A stretch of 64,000 nucleotides of DNA from Deltaproteobacteria bacterium. GTDB taxonomy: Bacteria; Desulfobacterota; Syntrophia; Syntrophales; UBA2210. Where the stretch lies: contig JAFGTS010000040.1 in NCBI GenBank assembly GCA_016933965.1, positions 1-64,000 of the forward strand. Direction: 5' to 3'. The notes below the pieces were generated by a model, which made no database searches, was not told the origin of the DNA, and saw only the letters and a list, made by a program, of their open reading frames with translations. Numbering within the stretch: the stretch's first letter is position 1; the number at the start of each line of letters is the position of its first letter. Of this stretch, positions 55,132 through 64,000 are shown piece by piece. The translations under genes were made by a program, and so were the position numbers.

Positions 55132-56877
55132 CTATGGAGCGATATAAGACGTCCCATAGTCGTTGTTGAACAGGGTGTTCGGCTGTGCCTCAATATCAAT
55201 GTCGAAATACCATGGCGTCATGTCAGCATAATATTTGTCGAGCGCATTGTTATTGAGCAACAGGTTGTTATGGATGTCATTATTCACGCAATTCAAACCA
55301 ATGTAGAGGCCATGCATGCCATTATTCATGGCGTTGTTGTCCGCTACCACGTTGTTACTGGCGGTTTTGTCGGTAAGCCCAACGTAATCCAGACGGATAC
55401 CTGAATACCCGTTATTATTGGATGTGTTATATGCGATTATATTGGAGCTGCACCAGACACCGATTCCCTCGCCACCATTATTGTTTGTACCGTTGTTGGC
55501 TATTCTTACGTTCTGTGAGTCATTTACATCGATGCCGTCATAGCTGTTCTCCTGCACTGTGTTATAGGTAACGGTACAGCCGTTAGGAGTATCGGATACA
55601 ACAGAGGATACGTAAATTCCGGTGCCATTATTTGTAACCGTGTTACTGTCCGCAAAGCTGTCTGTAAGGTAGTGGAACTTTATCCCCGTGTTCGTACAAT
55701 TCGTTACGGTGTTGTCGGAAATGGTAATACCGTTCGAGGCATAGGTGCCGTTGCTTATGCCGATGTAACAATTTTCAACCGTATTGTTTTCAATAACAAC
55801 GTTGGAACAACCGTCGATGCTGATACCGGTATAATCATTTGCCAGCGTACAGTCCCGGACAGTCCCGTTGCTCAACAGGGTCAATGAGATCCCGCATCCG
55901 TAAGTATCAGCGTTCGACACACTGCAGTTTTTTATCTCAAAATATTTCGAGGTATTTCCAACAGCTATCCCCACCTTGATATATGGCCAGACGCTGGTGT
56001 CACAAGAGGAGGCGTCTATTGTCCATCCCTCTATGATATAGGGGTCGGACTGAGTTCCCGAGCCACTGACCACTCCATTTGCCGCGGTAAATTCATCATT
56101 AGAAGAGATACGGATCGTGCCGCCGGTATAGATTCCTCCCGACGTCACCGTGAGGGTCGTGCTTCCTGATACATCCCCCAGGGTAGCGGTAATTGTTGTC
56201 GTACCTTCGGCAAGTGCGGCAGCATTACCATCGTTCCCATCGATGGTTGCTACCGATGTATTTGACGAACTCCAGGCAACCTCCGCTGATATGTTGTTGG
56301 TTGAACTGTTCGAGTAGGTGCCGATAGCTGTAAATTGCTGGGTGAATCCTACGAAAATGCCCGGATTGGCAGGTGTCACTGCAATGGAAACAAGTGTAAC
56401 GGGAGTGCCGGATTGGATCCCTGTCACTGTAAATGTTCCATCGCTGTTTATCGTAAGTTCATAGGTCCATCCGCTTTTTTCATCGACATATTCCCATGTG
56501 CCTGTAATATCGCCAACAGTACCGCTGTCACGTGTCCATATCATGTCATCGGTATCATCTTCACCGACCCATTCCATCGCTGTAGCACCAATGGATGTGA
56601 CAGTATATTCTTCAACTCCGACCTGTGGACCTTCGTCATCGGCAAAATTGCTTGAAGTGAAATGTATGGTGAGCGTATCTGCGACTAACGCATATGATCC
56701 ACTCGCTGTACAGATCGTTGTATCACCGTTACCGCCATCACCATTACCACCACCACCTTCACTACCACCGCCACCGCCGCCACCGGTGCCGATAATTGTC
56801 AGCAAACCGAGAATCGTGATGCAGACCACAACAAAATAACGAGCCGTGTTAAACATACTTTTTCTCTTTGCCCTCAT
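55132..56877 (-). CDS. Secreted right-handed beta-helix protein with a Big-type domain
   Basis: 581 residues from the ATG at 56877 (GGGGAGG upstream). A signal-like segment (ARYFVVVCITILGLLTIIGT) ends in a Gly-rich stretch (about 30-55). Residues about 56-155 form a beta-rich domain. Residues about 160-245 form an Ig-like Big-type domain (VTLVSIAVTPANPGIFVGFTQQF, SSSNTSVATI, EGTTTITATLG). From about 255 on is a NosD/parallel beta-helix with many Asn-rich rungs (NNTVENCYIG, NTVTNNGTGIYV, NNGGEGIGVWCSSNIIAYNTSNNNG). It probably lies on the cell surface or outside, binding polysaccharide. No lipobox Cys follows the signal. Single gene. Confidence 0.82.
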   Translation of the reverse strand: MRAKRKSMFNTARYFVVVCITILGLLTIIGTGGGGGGGSEGGGGNGDGGNGDTTICTASGSYALVADTLTIHFTSSNFADDEGPQVGVEEYTVTSIGATAMEWVGEDDTDDMIWTRDSGTVGDITGTWEYVDEKSGWTYELTINSDGTFTVTGIQSGTPVTLVSIAVTPANPGIFVGFTQQFTAIGTYSNSSTNNISAEVAWSSSNTSVATIDGNDGNAAALAEGTTTITATLGDVSGSTTLTVTSGGIYTGGTIRISSNDEFTAANGVVSGSGTQSDPYIIEGWTIDASSCDTSVWPYIKVGIAVGNTSKYFEIKNCSVSNADTYGCGISLTLLSNGTVRDCTLANDYTGISIDGCSNVVIENNTVENCYIGISNGTYASNGITISDNTVTNCTNTGIKFHYLTDSFADSNTVTNNGTGIYVSSVVSDTPNGCTVTYNTVQENSYDGIDVNDSQNVRIANNGTNNNGGEGIGVWCSSNIIAYNTSNNNGYSGIRLDYVGLTDKTASNNVVADNNAMNNGMHGLYIGLNCVNNDIHNNLLLNNNALDKYYADMTPWYFDIDIEAQPNTLFNNDYGTSYIAP

Positions 56878-57187
56878 TGCAGCCTCCCCGCTTTCCGCGG
56901 CCGAAACGATTTAACGAGTTTCATGCTCAGGCATGAAGTGATGCTGCAGCGGAATATATGCCTGGGCAATGTGTTTGTCAATGGATATCGCTAAACCTGG
57001 CTCACCGGTCCGGGGTAATGGTCATCACTTCATAAACAAACGTGAAATCCATTACTTATAAGTGTATTTGCTGAAATCTGACATTGTATGTGATGTCGGT
57101 TCGCTCTCTGCGAACGATCCATAGTGCGGAATTTTATAAGGGCATGTTTTATGCATGTTAATAAGGGGAAAGGAGTGACCCCGCAGC
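56878..57187. other. Intergenic region between divergent beta-helix and glcD-like genes
   Basis: No gene seen in these 310 bases. It contains the ribosome sites of both genes: GGGGAGG on the minus strand, and AAAGGAG near 57168 at long spacing to the 57188 ATG. A promoter could not be placed with confidence. Confidence 0.4.
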
Positions 57188-58564
57188 ATGATCGATGGAA
57201 AAATTGCACAAAGGCTTCGTGCTATTGTTGGAGAAGACAACTATCTTGATTCGGTGGAGGATCTTATCAACTACTCCTATGACGCCTCTGTTGATGAGGC
57301 ACTGCCGGAAGCGGTCGTACTTCCAGAAACCACCGAAGAGATAGCGGAAATAATGAAGCTCGCTAACAGTGCCGGAATTCCGGTAACACCAAGGGGAGCG
57401 GGAACGAATTTGAGCGGAGGCACGATCCCTCACAAGGGAGGGATCGTCATCGCCCTGACGAGGATGAAAAAGATCCTCGAGCTGAGCAAAGAAAATCGAT
57501 ACGCCATCGTAGAGGCGGGACTCACAAACCTGGAACTGCAGAACGAGGCACACAAACTGGGCCTTTTTTATCCCCCCGATCCGGCATCATGGGCTGTCAG
57601 CACAATGGGGGGAAACGTGGGAGAAAATGCCGGTGGGCCGCGGGGCGTCAAGTATGGCGTTACACGGGACTGGATCCTGGGCCTCAAGATCGTTCTCGCC
57701 GACGGCAGGATCATAAACACCGGGGGGATCACCGCGAAAAACGTAACGGGGGTGGATATGACCTCTCTCTTCTGCGGTTCTGAGGGTCTTCTCGGAATTG
57801 TGTCGGAGATAACGGTCAAGCTCCTTCCCATCCCTCCGTTCAGACAGAGCATACAGGCATTTTTCCCCCGGATAGACGGGGCCAGCGGAACGGTGACACG
57901 TATCATCGGTTCCGGGATCGTGCCGGTGGCCCTGGAACTTATGGACTCCGTCGTTATAAATATGGTCGAAGATTCAAAGAAGATCGGCCTTCCAAGGAAT
58001 GTCCAAGGCGTCCTCCTTATCATGGTCGATGGTCCCGAATCGGAATGCCGGAGACAAAGTTCCATGATCGAGGAGATCTGTATCGATCAAGGGGCATCCC
58101 ACGTTGATGTGGCAGGGACCGCCGATGAGGAAGAGGCGCTGTGGGTTGCCAGAAGAGCGGCCTTCGGAGTGATGTCGCAGAAGTTGCCGAATTGCATCCT
58201 CGAAGACGTCACGGTGCCTGTCAGCAGATTACCGGAAATGATAAAGGGAATTATAAAGATCGGTGAAACATACGATCTCACAATAGGAGTTCTGGCCCAT
58301 GCAGGGGACGGAAATACCCATCCGATGATAGTGACCGACAAGAGAGATACGGATGAATGGGAACGGGTGGAAAAGGCCGTATCTGATATTTTTCACCTTG
58401 CCGTCGATCTCGGGGGCACCCTCTCGGGAGAGCATGGTATCGGTCTATCGAAAAAACCCTTCATGCATCTGATCTATAATGAACACGAGTTTCAACTTCT
58501 TCGTGAACTGAAACAGATATTGGACCCGAAGGGAATCCTCAATCCCGGCAAGATAACGGATTGA
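57188..58564 (+). CDS. FAD-linked oxidase, GlcD / D-lactate dehydrogenase type
   Basis: 458 residues. The VAO-type FAD domain shows VTPRGAGTNLSGGTIPHKGGIV and YPPDPASWAVSTMGGNVGENAGGPRGVKYG. The C-terminal cap and LAHAGDGNTHPMI, then GTLSGEHGIGLSKKPFM, are the family's substrate/FAD segments. It oxidises a D-2-hydroxy acid such as glycolate or D-lactate. Next gene (58575) encodes its Fe-S partner, a standard GlcD-GlcF pair. In syntrophs and sulfate reducers such pairs also accept electrons from other donors, so the true substrate is open. First gene of the pair; the ATG is preceded by AAAGGAG at long spacing. Confidence 0.9.
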   Translation: MIDGKIAQRLRAIVGEDNYLDSVEDLINYSYDASVDEALPEAVVLPETTEEIAEIMKLANSAGIPVTPRGAGTNLSGGTIPHKGGIVIALTRMKKILELSKENRYAIVEAGLTNLELQNEAHKLGLFYPPDPASWAVSTMGGNVGENAGGPRGVKYGVTRDWILGLKIVLADGRIINTGGITAKNVTGVDMTSLFCGSEGLLGIVSEITVKLLPIPPFRQSIQAFFPRIDGASGTVTRIIGSGIVPVALELMDSVVINMVEDSKKIGLPRNVQGVLLIMVDGPESECRRQSSMIEEICIDQGASHVDVAGTADEEEALWVARRAAFGVMSQKLPNCILEDVTVPVSRLPEMIKGIIKIGETYDLTIGVLAHAGDGNTHPMIVTDKRDTDEWERVEKAVSDIFHLAVDLGGTLSGEHGIGLSKKPFMHLIYNEHEFQLLRELKQILDPKGILNPGKITD

Positions 58565-58574
58565 AATACATCAT

Positions 58575-59954
58575 GTGACAGATGGCAGCAGCCAGGGACG
58601 GACTGAAGACACTTACTGTTTTCAGCCAGACAATGTAACGACAGGACGAGTAATTTTGGACAAGCCAAAACCCCTTCTCAGCGCAGGAACGAAGGAGCAC
58701 GTATATCACTGCGCGAAATGCGGACTCTGTCTTGAGGTGTGTCCGGTGTACAGGGAACTGCTCGTAGAATCGGCAAGTCCCCGCGGGAAGGTCCAGCTGG
58801 CAAAACACATCATAGAGGGAAACCTTGATATCACACGGCACATGAGCGAGATCCTCTTTTCTCAATGTCTTCTGTGCGGATCATGTGTAGCCGCATGTCC
58901 AAGCGGTGTTGATCAGGCGGCCCTTTTCTCCGGTTTGCGCTGGAGGGCAACGGAGCGACACGGCATTCCCCTGGTAAAAAAGTTGTTTTTCTACGTTCTG
59001 GCACACAAATGGATAATGTCATCATCCGCCTGGTTCGGACGGTGGGCCAGAAAAATATTCAGCGGCCTGAAGATCGAAGATCACATTCTGCTGGGGAACC
59101 TTTCCCTGGCCGGTGTACCGCCCTTTAACAAAACCTTTTTCAATGATGAGACACCTGAGGTCGTTTCAGCTTCCGGCGGACGAAAAGGAAGGGTCCTCTA
59201 CTTCCATGGATGTGCCACAAACTATGTTTTTGCCGACATCGGACATTCGGTGGTTTCCGTCCTCAGCCGCATGGGTCTGGACGTTACCGTGCCAAAAGGC
59301 CAGTCCTGTTGCGGCCTCCCTGTTTTTCTTTCCGGGGACAGGAAGACATCTCTCAAATGCATGGAGGAAAATCTCACACTTTTCGCCAGGGATGAATTCG
59401 ATGCGGTTATTGTGGACTGCGCCACCTGCGGTTCGGCCCTGAGAAAAGAATATCCTCACATACTGAGAGAGTTGCGGGACCTTGGCGAGCCCATCGGAGC
59501 GGATATGATCGAGAAGGCGGAGCTCCTTGCCTCAAAAGTTCGAGACGTTTCCGAGTTCGTAGCAGAACATATGCACTGGCTGCCCGAAATGGAGCACAGG
59601 GGCCCGGAGGTCCGCGTCACCTATCACGATCCCTGTCATCTGCTCAAAGGACAGGGTGTCGGCAGTGAACCGCGGAAAATACTCAGGGCGATCCCGGGTA
59701 TCAAGTTTGTGGAAATGAACGAAGCGGGTACCTGCTGCGGAGGCGGCGGTGAGTTCCAGATAGAGCATGGTGAAACATCGGCCTTGATAACGGAGAGAAA
59801 ACTCGGGAACATTTATGATGTACAGGCTGAGGTTGTCGCCACGGGATGCCCCGGGTGCAACATAACGATCGGTGCCCATCTCGACAAAACCAAGGGGATA
59901 CAGGTCATGCATCCCCTGCAGCTTCTGCAAAGGGCTCTTCCTGACAAAAAATAA
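58575..59954 (+). CDS. Fe-S oxidoreductase, GlcF / LutA-like, with two CCG domains
   Basis: 459 residues. Two N-terminal [4Fe-4S] motifs, CAKCGLCLEVCPVYRE (about 50-65) and CLLCGSCVAACPSG (about 97-110). Two CCG domains follow: FHGCATNYVF with GQSCCGLPV (about 215-255), and TYHDPCHLLKG with GTCCGGGGEF (about 350-395). They serve heterodisulfide-reductase-type electron transfer. It pairs with the flavin subunit 10 bases upstream. The start is uncertain: the GTG at 58575 overlaps no ribosome site, and a TTG at about 58656 (before DKPKP) is an alternative. Ends before the convergent usp gene. Confidence 0.88.
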   Translation: MTDGSSQGRTEDTYCFQPDNVTTGRVILDKPKPLLSAGTKEHVYHCAKCGLCLEVCPVYRELLVESASPRGKVQLAKHIIEGNLDITRHMSEILFSQCLLCGSCVAACPSGVDQAALFSGLRWRATERHGIPLVKKLFFYVLAHKWIMSSSAWFGRWARKIFSGLKIEDHILLGNLSLAGVPPFNKTFFNDETPEVVSASGGRKGRVLYFHGCATNYVFADIGHSVVSVLSRMGLDVTVPKGQSCCGLPVFLSGDRKTSLKCMEENLTLFARDEFDAVIVDCATCGSALRKEYPHILRELRDLGEPIGADMIEKAELLASKVRDVSEFVAEHMHWLPEMEHRGPEVRVTYHDPCHLLKGQGVGSEPRKILRAIPGIKFVEMNEAGTCCGGGGEFQIEHGETSALITERKLGNIYDVQAEVVATGCPGCNITIGAHLDKTKGIQVMHPLQLLQRALPDKK

Positions 59955-60027
59955 AACGGCCCCTCGACACAAGTGATGAACGGCAGGTCCTTTTCAGCCG
60001 GATGCAAAGAGGGCCCTGTTGTTTCCA

Positions 60028-60543
60028 TTAAAAATCGGGCAGTGAGGCCTCGGTCTCTTCCTCGGGCAGAGGGACAACGATCACCGGCCTGTGTGACCGG
60101 TGCAGTACTCTCTCCGCGACGCTTCCCAACAGCGTATGACCGATGAACCCTTTTCCGTGGGTCCCCATCACGATCACGTCACAGTCGTATTTTTTCGCCT
60201 TCGACAGGATCTCGTCAACAGGGTATCCTTCCAGCACGTCAATGTTAACATGTTTATTTATTACTTCCGGGTGATCTCTCAACTCTCTGTCGCGGAAGGC
60301 CGCCAGTCTTTTCCTGGTCCGCTCGATCGACTTGGCCAGGATCTTGGCATGATGCTTTTCGTCCTTCTTCACGAGGTAATACTCTACAAAAGCCTCGTGA
60401 GACGGCGGCAGTTTTTCGATAACATGCAGAAGGTATATCTCGGCATCATGATTTTTCGCCAGGTCCACCGCATAGCGGAAGGCATAAGCAGCGTTCTTTG
60501 AAAGGTCTGTTGCATAGAGAATTCTCTTGATTTTAAGGGGCAT
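60028..60543 (-). CDS. Universal stress protein (UspA family)
   Basis: 171 residues. N-terminal KRILYATDLSKNAAYAFRYAVDLAKNH and the C-terminal GTHGKGFIGHTLLGSVAERVLHRSHRPVIVVP. The last carries the G-x2-G-x9-G-S motif, which marks ATP-binding Usp proteins. Probably a stress or energy-state regulator; partner unknown. Its insertion with a helix (EAFVEYYLVKKDEKHHAKILAKSIERTRKRL) is longer than in E. coli UspA. Promoter not evident; convergent with the GlcF-like gene across a 73-base gap with an imperfect GGCCCCTC...GAGGGCC pairing. Confidence 0.92.
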   Translation of the reverse strand: MPLKIKRILYATDLSKNAAYAFRYAVDLAKNHDAEIYLLHVIEKLPPSHEAFVEYYLVKKDEKHHAKILAKSIERTRKRLAAFRDRELRDHPEVINKHVNIDVLEGYPVDEILSKAKKYDCDVIVMGTHGKGFIGHTLLGSVAERVLHRSHRPVIVVPLPEEETEASLPDF

Positions 60544-60629
60544 AAGATTTCTCCTTTCTCTTTCCGTCGAAGGGTAAAACCTGATTACGGGACGTATCGA
60601 TACGAGTACGCATTAAATTTCAATATCAC

Positions 60630-62627
60630 TCAGTTCTCAGGTTTTAAAGCTTTTTGTGCTTCTTCCCTGCTCTCATACATATGGGGTATCAATTTTTTCT
60701 CCGCGAGGGCTTCACCGATCTTCATCCGGGCAAAGGCGCTGGAAGAATAGCGCGTCGTATGAATATACAGATCTTCCACGACCCCCTTTACCATCTCCGA
60801 ATATTCATCTATAAGATCCGGCAGGATATTGAAGTTGTCATAATTGACGATCGTATAAACCTTTTTGCCGACGGGCTCCAGAATTTTTCTTACCATATCA
60901 TTGATCTCTTTGATCTGATCCCTTGATTTCACATGATACCCCTCGAAATTCACGAAGAAAAGGTTTTCATCGGGATAATAGGTCAGGCGCTCATTCAAGG
61001 GTATGCTGAGGAGGTCGTGTTCCAGGCCCATCGGTTGTGGATCGAATATCCGCTCATCCATCGGGCGCGGTTCTTTGATGATCGGTTTAAAGTCCATCAG
61101 CGCCAGTATATCTCTTTCGAGATCGATTCCGGGGGCTATTTCGATAAGCTCAAGCCCCTCTCTTCGTAAGGCGAAGACACATCGTTCGGTCACATACCGC
61201 ACATACTGGTCCCGCTCCGCGCTGTATCTTCCACCAAAGGTCATATGTTCAACCTGGTTCACAAACTTTCTTGTTTTCCCCTCCTGGTCGATACGAAGTT
61301 TCCCATCGCTTACGGACACTTTCAGCCCGCCTGCCGTGAAGGTTCCGACAAAGATACATTTTTTCGCGGCCTGGCTGATGTTGATGAATCCTCCGCATCC
61401 AGCGAGCTTCGGACCAAACTTGCTGACGTTGACATTTCCGTCCTTGTCCGTTTCAGCCATTCCGAGACACGTGATATCCAGACCACCGCCGTCATAGAAA
61501 TCAAACTGATACGGCTGATCGATCAGACAATCGGTGTTGGTTGCCGCACCGAAATTCAATCCTCCGGCAGGCACTCCCCCTATGACCCCAGGTTCGGCGG
61601 TCAACGTAAAGTAACTGATTATTTTTTCTTCATTCGCGATGTTCGCCACGCCCTCCGGCATCCCGATCCCAAGGTTGACAATATCATTCGCCGCCAGCTC
61701 AAAGGCAGCGCGCCTGGCAATGATCTTCCGCGCATCCATTTCCATGGGGGGCATGGATTTCAAGGGGATCTTCGTTTCGCAGCTGAAAGAAGGATTATAC
61801 ACCTCCGCAAAGGTCTGCCAATGGTTCTCGGGGCGCGCGACGACGACACAATCAACAATGATACCGGGTATCTTGACATTTCGCGCGTTCAACGTCCCCT
61901 TTTCAGCAATTCTTTCAACCTGCGCGATTACATACCCGCCCGAATTTCTTGCGGCCATTGCGATCGCAAGGTTTTCGTTTGTGAGCGCTTCTTTTTCCAT
62001 GCTGATATTACCATCGGTGTCCGCCGTCGTTCCCCGGATGATCCCTACGTTTAAGGGAAGAAGTTTATACGAGAGATATTCTTTGCCGTCAAAGACGATG
62101 AGCTCCACCATATCTTCCGTTGTTATCGAATTGATCTTTCCACCGTCATTTCTGGGATCAACAAAGGTCCCCAGGCCGATGGTGGTAATGGTTCGCGGTT
62201 TGTGAGCGGCGATGTCCCTGAACATATGCGAAACCACCCCCTGGGGAAAGTTATAGGCAATGATCTTGTTTTCGATCGCCATTCTGCCCAGCTTCGGCGC
62301 CAACCCCCAATGCCCGCCGACAACCCGCTTCACCAGACCCTCATGGGCAAAATGGTTCAGTCCCCGTTCCTTTCCATCTCCCTGTCCCGCCGCGTACATG
62401 AGCGTGAGGTCTCTGGGGTGCCCCATGCTCAGAAAATATTCTTCAATTGCGACCGCGATCTCCTCGGCAAATCCCGCGCCGACAAAACCGCCCGTGGCTA
62501 CGACGTCTCCTGTCTTTATGAGCTGAACCGCTTCACCCGCCGTCACTACCTTGTTTCGTGCCCGCATGGTACCGATGAGAACAGGATGACCGCTCGCCCT
62601 GCTCGTTAGGCCTTGATTAAGGGTCAT
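60630..62627 (-). CDS. Family I acyl-CoA/acetate CoA-transferase with C-terminal extension
   Basis: 665 residues from the ATG at 62627, six bases after GGAGG. The N-terminal alpha part (about 20-270; GDVVATGGFVGAGFAEEIAVAI, GHWGLAPKLGRMA) and the beta part (about 300-520) form one chain, as in propionate CoA-transferase. TLTAEPGVIGGVPAGG holds the catalytic Glu that forms the CoA thioester. Residues about 525-665 (HVKSRDQIKEINDMVRKILEPVGKKVYTIVNYDNFNILPDLIDEYSEMV) add a domain not found in the usual 520-residue enzyme; it resembles a STAS/SpoIIAA-like fold. It moves CoA between acyl donors and acids. Same direction as the upstream MaoC gene (57-base gap). Confidence 0.9.
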   Translation of the reverse strand: MTLNQGLTSRASGHPVLIGTMRARNKVVTAGEAVQLIKTGDVVATGGFVGAGFAEEIAVAIEEYFLSMGHPRDLTLMYAAGQGDGKERGLNHFAHEGLVKRVVGGHWGLAPKLGRMAIENKIIAYNFPQGVVSHMFRDIAAHKPRTITTIGLGTFVDPRNDGGKINSITTEDMVELIVFDGKEYLSYKLLPLNVGIIRGTTADTDGNISMEKEALTNENLAIAMAARNSGGYVIAQVERIAEKGTLNARNVKIPGIIVDCVVVARPENHWQTFAEVYNPSFSCETKIPLKSMPPMEMDARKIIARRAAFELAANDIVNLGIGMPEGVANIANEEKIISYFTLTAEPGVIGGVPAGGLNFGAATNTDCLIDQPYQFDFYDGGGLDITCLGMAETDKDGNVNVSKFGPKLAGCGGFINISQAAKKCIFVGTFTAGGLKVSVSDGKLRIDQEGKTRKFVNQVEHMTFGGRYSAERDQYVRYVTERCVFALRREGLELIEIAPGIDLERDILALMDFKPIIKEPRPMDERIFDPQPMGLEHDLLSIPLNERLTYYPDENLFFVNFEGYHVKSRDQIKEINDMVRKILEPVGKKVYTIVNYDNFNILPDLIDEYSEMVKGVVEDLYIHTTRYSSSAFARMKIGEALAEKKLIPHMYESREEAQKALKPEN

Positions 62628-62684
62628 GACATACCTCCGTTCAGAACATTTCGTTTCGATCGATAGTCAAAAAACATATCCATA

Positions 62685-63107
62685 TTACTTCAATTTAGGA
62701 GGGCTGACCACAGCCTCCCCTTCAATAACCATAATTCCATCCTGGTTCGTGCAGGTGGTCTTCAGCCGGACCCTGTTTTTTTCGACCATGATCTCCGTAA
62801 CTTCCGCACGTGCAGTAATGGTATCACCAATTCGTACCGGGGCCAGGAACTTGAGGCTCTGGTCCAGGTAGATCGTTCCCGGTCCGGGCAGCTTTGTCCC
62901 GATCACCGCTGAAATAAAACCTGCCGACAGCATGCCGTGTGCAATTCGAGCTTTAAAAAAGGTTCCTTTTGCGTAGTCCTCGTTGATATGTGCAGGGTTG
63001 AAATCTCCACTCACGCCAGCATAAAGGTACACATCCGCCTCGGAAACAGTTTTCGTGAATTCCGCCGAATCTCGCAGCCCAAGTTCTCCAATAGCCATTC
63101 CCTTCAT
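62685..63107 (-). CDS. MaoC-like (R)-specific enoyl-CoA hydratase
   Basis: 140 residues. Hot-dog fold with GVSGDFNPAHINEDYAKGTFFKARIAHGMLSAGFISAVIG, which holds the D-x4-H hydratase pair (Asp in GDFNPAH). GTIYLDQSLKFLAPVRIGDTI is the second half of the family motif. It hydrates 2-enoyl-CoA to the (R)-3-hydroxyacyl-CoA. Lies between a sigma-54 activator gene and the CoA-transferase, all on the minus strand, so the three may form one pathway unit. A GGCGGACTGAGA-type region before the ATG offers only a weak ribosome site. Confidence 0.92.
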   Translation of the reverse strand: MKGMAIGELGLRDSAEFTKTVSEADVYLYAGVSGDFNPAHINEDYAKGTFFKARIAHGMLSAGFISAVIGTKLPGPGTIYLDQSLKFLAPVRIGDTITARAEVTEIMVEKNRVRLKTTCTNQDGIMVIEGEAVVSPPKLK

Positions 63108-63171
63108 TCTCAGTCCGCCTCCGCACGTGGCCGTTGTTTTGGGTGATTATGCAACATTTACTCAAAAACAT

Positions 63172-63186
63172 TCAAGAATTATGCCA
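63172..63186 (-). promoter_or_regulatory. Sigma-54-like promoter upstream of the MaoC gene
   Basis: Minus-strand TGGCAT (63186-63181), five bases, then TTGAA (63175-63171) has the right -24/-12 spacing but a GA where GC is expected. It is about 65 bases before the MaoC ATG and near a sigma-54 activator gene, which makes it plausible only. Confidence 0.3.
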
Positions 63187-63330
63187 ATGTAACCATGGGC
63201 GTAGTGCGGGGCGGGCAGGTTGAACCACATCAATTGTGGACCCACGCGGAAAAGAGCTGGCATTAAGATGAAATGTTATTGCGGACGAATTGACATAAGA
63301 GAGTGTATCAGTACAACTACGGGCGACCGG

Positions 63331-64000
63331 TTACGCCTCAAGATCGGGAGATATGTTATATTTCTTCATTTTCTTATAAAGAAGCGTCCTATGGATGCCG
63401 AGAAGCTCAGCTGCCTTCTTTTTGTTGTTCCCGGAGGTAGTGAGCGCCCTGATGAGGGCCTTCCTTTCGGCTTCTCCCTGAACATCTTTCAGTAACGGCT
63501 GTTTCTTTGTGATCGTCTCCCTTCGTCCCCCCCTCGTGTCACCACCTTTGCGGTACAGGTAAAAGGGCAGGTCGTCTCTCCCGATGACATTGCCATCGAT
63601 TGACGAAAGGGTTCTCTCCAGCACATTTTGAAGCTCCCTGACATTTCCGGGCCAGTCATGATTCACCAGTATCTCCTCAGCCCCGGGATCAAAGGACACT
63701 TCAGTGATTCCCGCCTCCTCGGTGAGCTTATTTATTATATGTCTCGAGATGGGCATAATATCCTCCCTTCTCTCACGCAACGGAGGAATATGGAGTGATA
63801 TGACATTCAGTCTGTAAAAGAGATCCATCCTGAACCTCTTTTCCGGTATCATTTCATGAAGGTCCTGATTTGTGGCAGCGATAAGGCGGAAATCGGATTT
63901 AATGACGGACGTGCCGCCTACCCGGGAAAATTCCTTTTCTTCGAGCACCCGCAGCAGTTTTGGCTGCATTTCAAGCGCCATATCTCCTATCTCATCGAGA
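63331..64000 (-). CDS. Sigma-54-dependent transcriptional activator, C-terminal part
   Basis: The frame is open to the window edge; 222 residues are seen. It begins inside the AAA+ domain with [21 protein letters not shown] (Walker B and following helix), [11 protein letters not shown] and [26 protein letters not shown] (sensor I and the arginine finger). [18 protein letters not shown] is the sensor-II helix. The C-terminal Fis-type helix-turn-helix is [36 protein letters not shown]. The GAFTGA loop and any receiver domain lie beyond the window. It activates RNA polymerase with sigma-54; adjacent MaoC and CoA-transferase genes are likely targets. Confidence 0.95.
   Translation of the reverse strand, partial: LDEIGDMALEMQPKLLRVLEEKEFSRVGGTSVIKSDFRLIAATNQDLHEMIPEKRFRMDLFYRLNVISLHIPPLRERREDIMPISRHIINKLTEEAGITEVSFDPGAEEILVNHDWPGNVRELQNVLERTLSSIDGNVIGRDDLPFYLYRKGGDTRGGRRETITKKQPLLKDVQGEAERKALIRALTTSGNNKKKAAELLGIHRTLLYKKMKKYNISPDLEA

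Noticed and set aside
61245-62054. 269-residue plus-strand frame within the CoA-transferase gene
   Set aside because: Opposite strand of a clear gene; no motif.

Overview
The window looks like a chromosomal segment of an anaerobic, Gram-negative deltaproteobacterium-type organism (Desulfobacterota, possibly a syntrophic or fatty/aromatic-acid-degrading lineage). This is inferred from gene content: indolepyruvate:ferredoxin oxidoreductase, three AMP-forming acyl-CoA ligases, an acyl-CoA dehydrogenase, an enoyl-CoA hydratase, a MaoC hydratase, a family I CoA-transferase, GlcD/GlcF-type flavin/Fe-S proteins, and an ATP synthase operon ordered b'-b-delta-alpha-gamma-beta-epsilon without a and c subunits. 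There are no rRNA or tRNA genes, no CRISPR array, no transposase and no phage genes.

Layout. 1-8 kb: end of an AtpZ-like gene, then a signalling patch with a GGDEF diguanylate cyclase, a class III nucleotidyl cyclase fused to a degenerate HD-GYP domain, and a PilZ protein, interrupted by iorAB. 8-17 kb: a GalT-like transferase, a SurA/PpiD-type chaperone lacking the parvulin domain, and the rod-shape operon mreB-mreC-mreD-mrdA-rodA followed by a bactofilin. 17-23.5 kb: the atp operon with a consensus promoter in front and a strong terminator behind. 23.5-29 kb: an ion transporter, a hypothetical gene, a speD-speE fusion behind a structured leader, and a long-chain acyl-CoA synthetase.

29-38.3 kb is a DNA-damage/housekeeping module. 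lexA and a Y-family polymerase run leftwards; pgpA-cinA-thpR-recA-recX-alaS run rightwards. A perfect GAAC-N4-GTTC LexA box lies inside the lexA promoter. The lexA-dinB gap carries a composite tandem-repeat element, and a shorter copy of it sits in the mrdA-rodA gap.

38-52.8 kb: a CaCA exchanger, a secreted subtilase with a P-domain and three C-terminal repeats, an AlaX-type editing protein, an enoyl-CoA hydratase, a nitroreductase, an acyl-CoA ligase/dehydrogenase/ligase cassette, a NapH-like polyferredoxin and an MscS channel. 53-64 kb: a single polypeptide joining a GNAT acetyltransferase to an acetylpolyamine amidohydrolase/HDAC-type deacetylase, a beta-helix surface protein, glcD/glcF-like genes, a universal stress protein, a CoA-transferase, a MaoC hydratase and the C-terminal part of a sigma-54 activator that runs off the window.

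The most unusual items are the acetyltransferase-deacetylase fusion, the composite repeats placed just before the start codons of rodA and dinB, the apparently leaderless lexA promoter/operator, the cyclase-HD-GYP fusion with a His-to-Cys change, and the speDE fusion with its leader hairpins. All functional statements come from motif recognition by eye; no database search was run.
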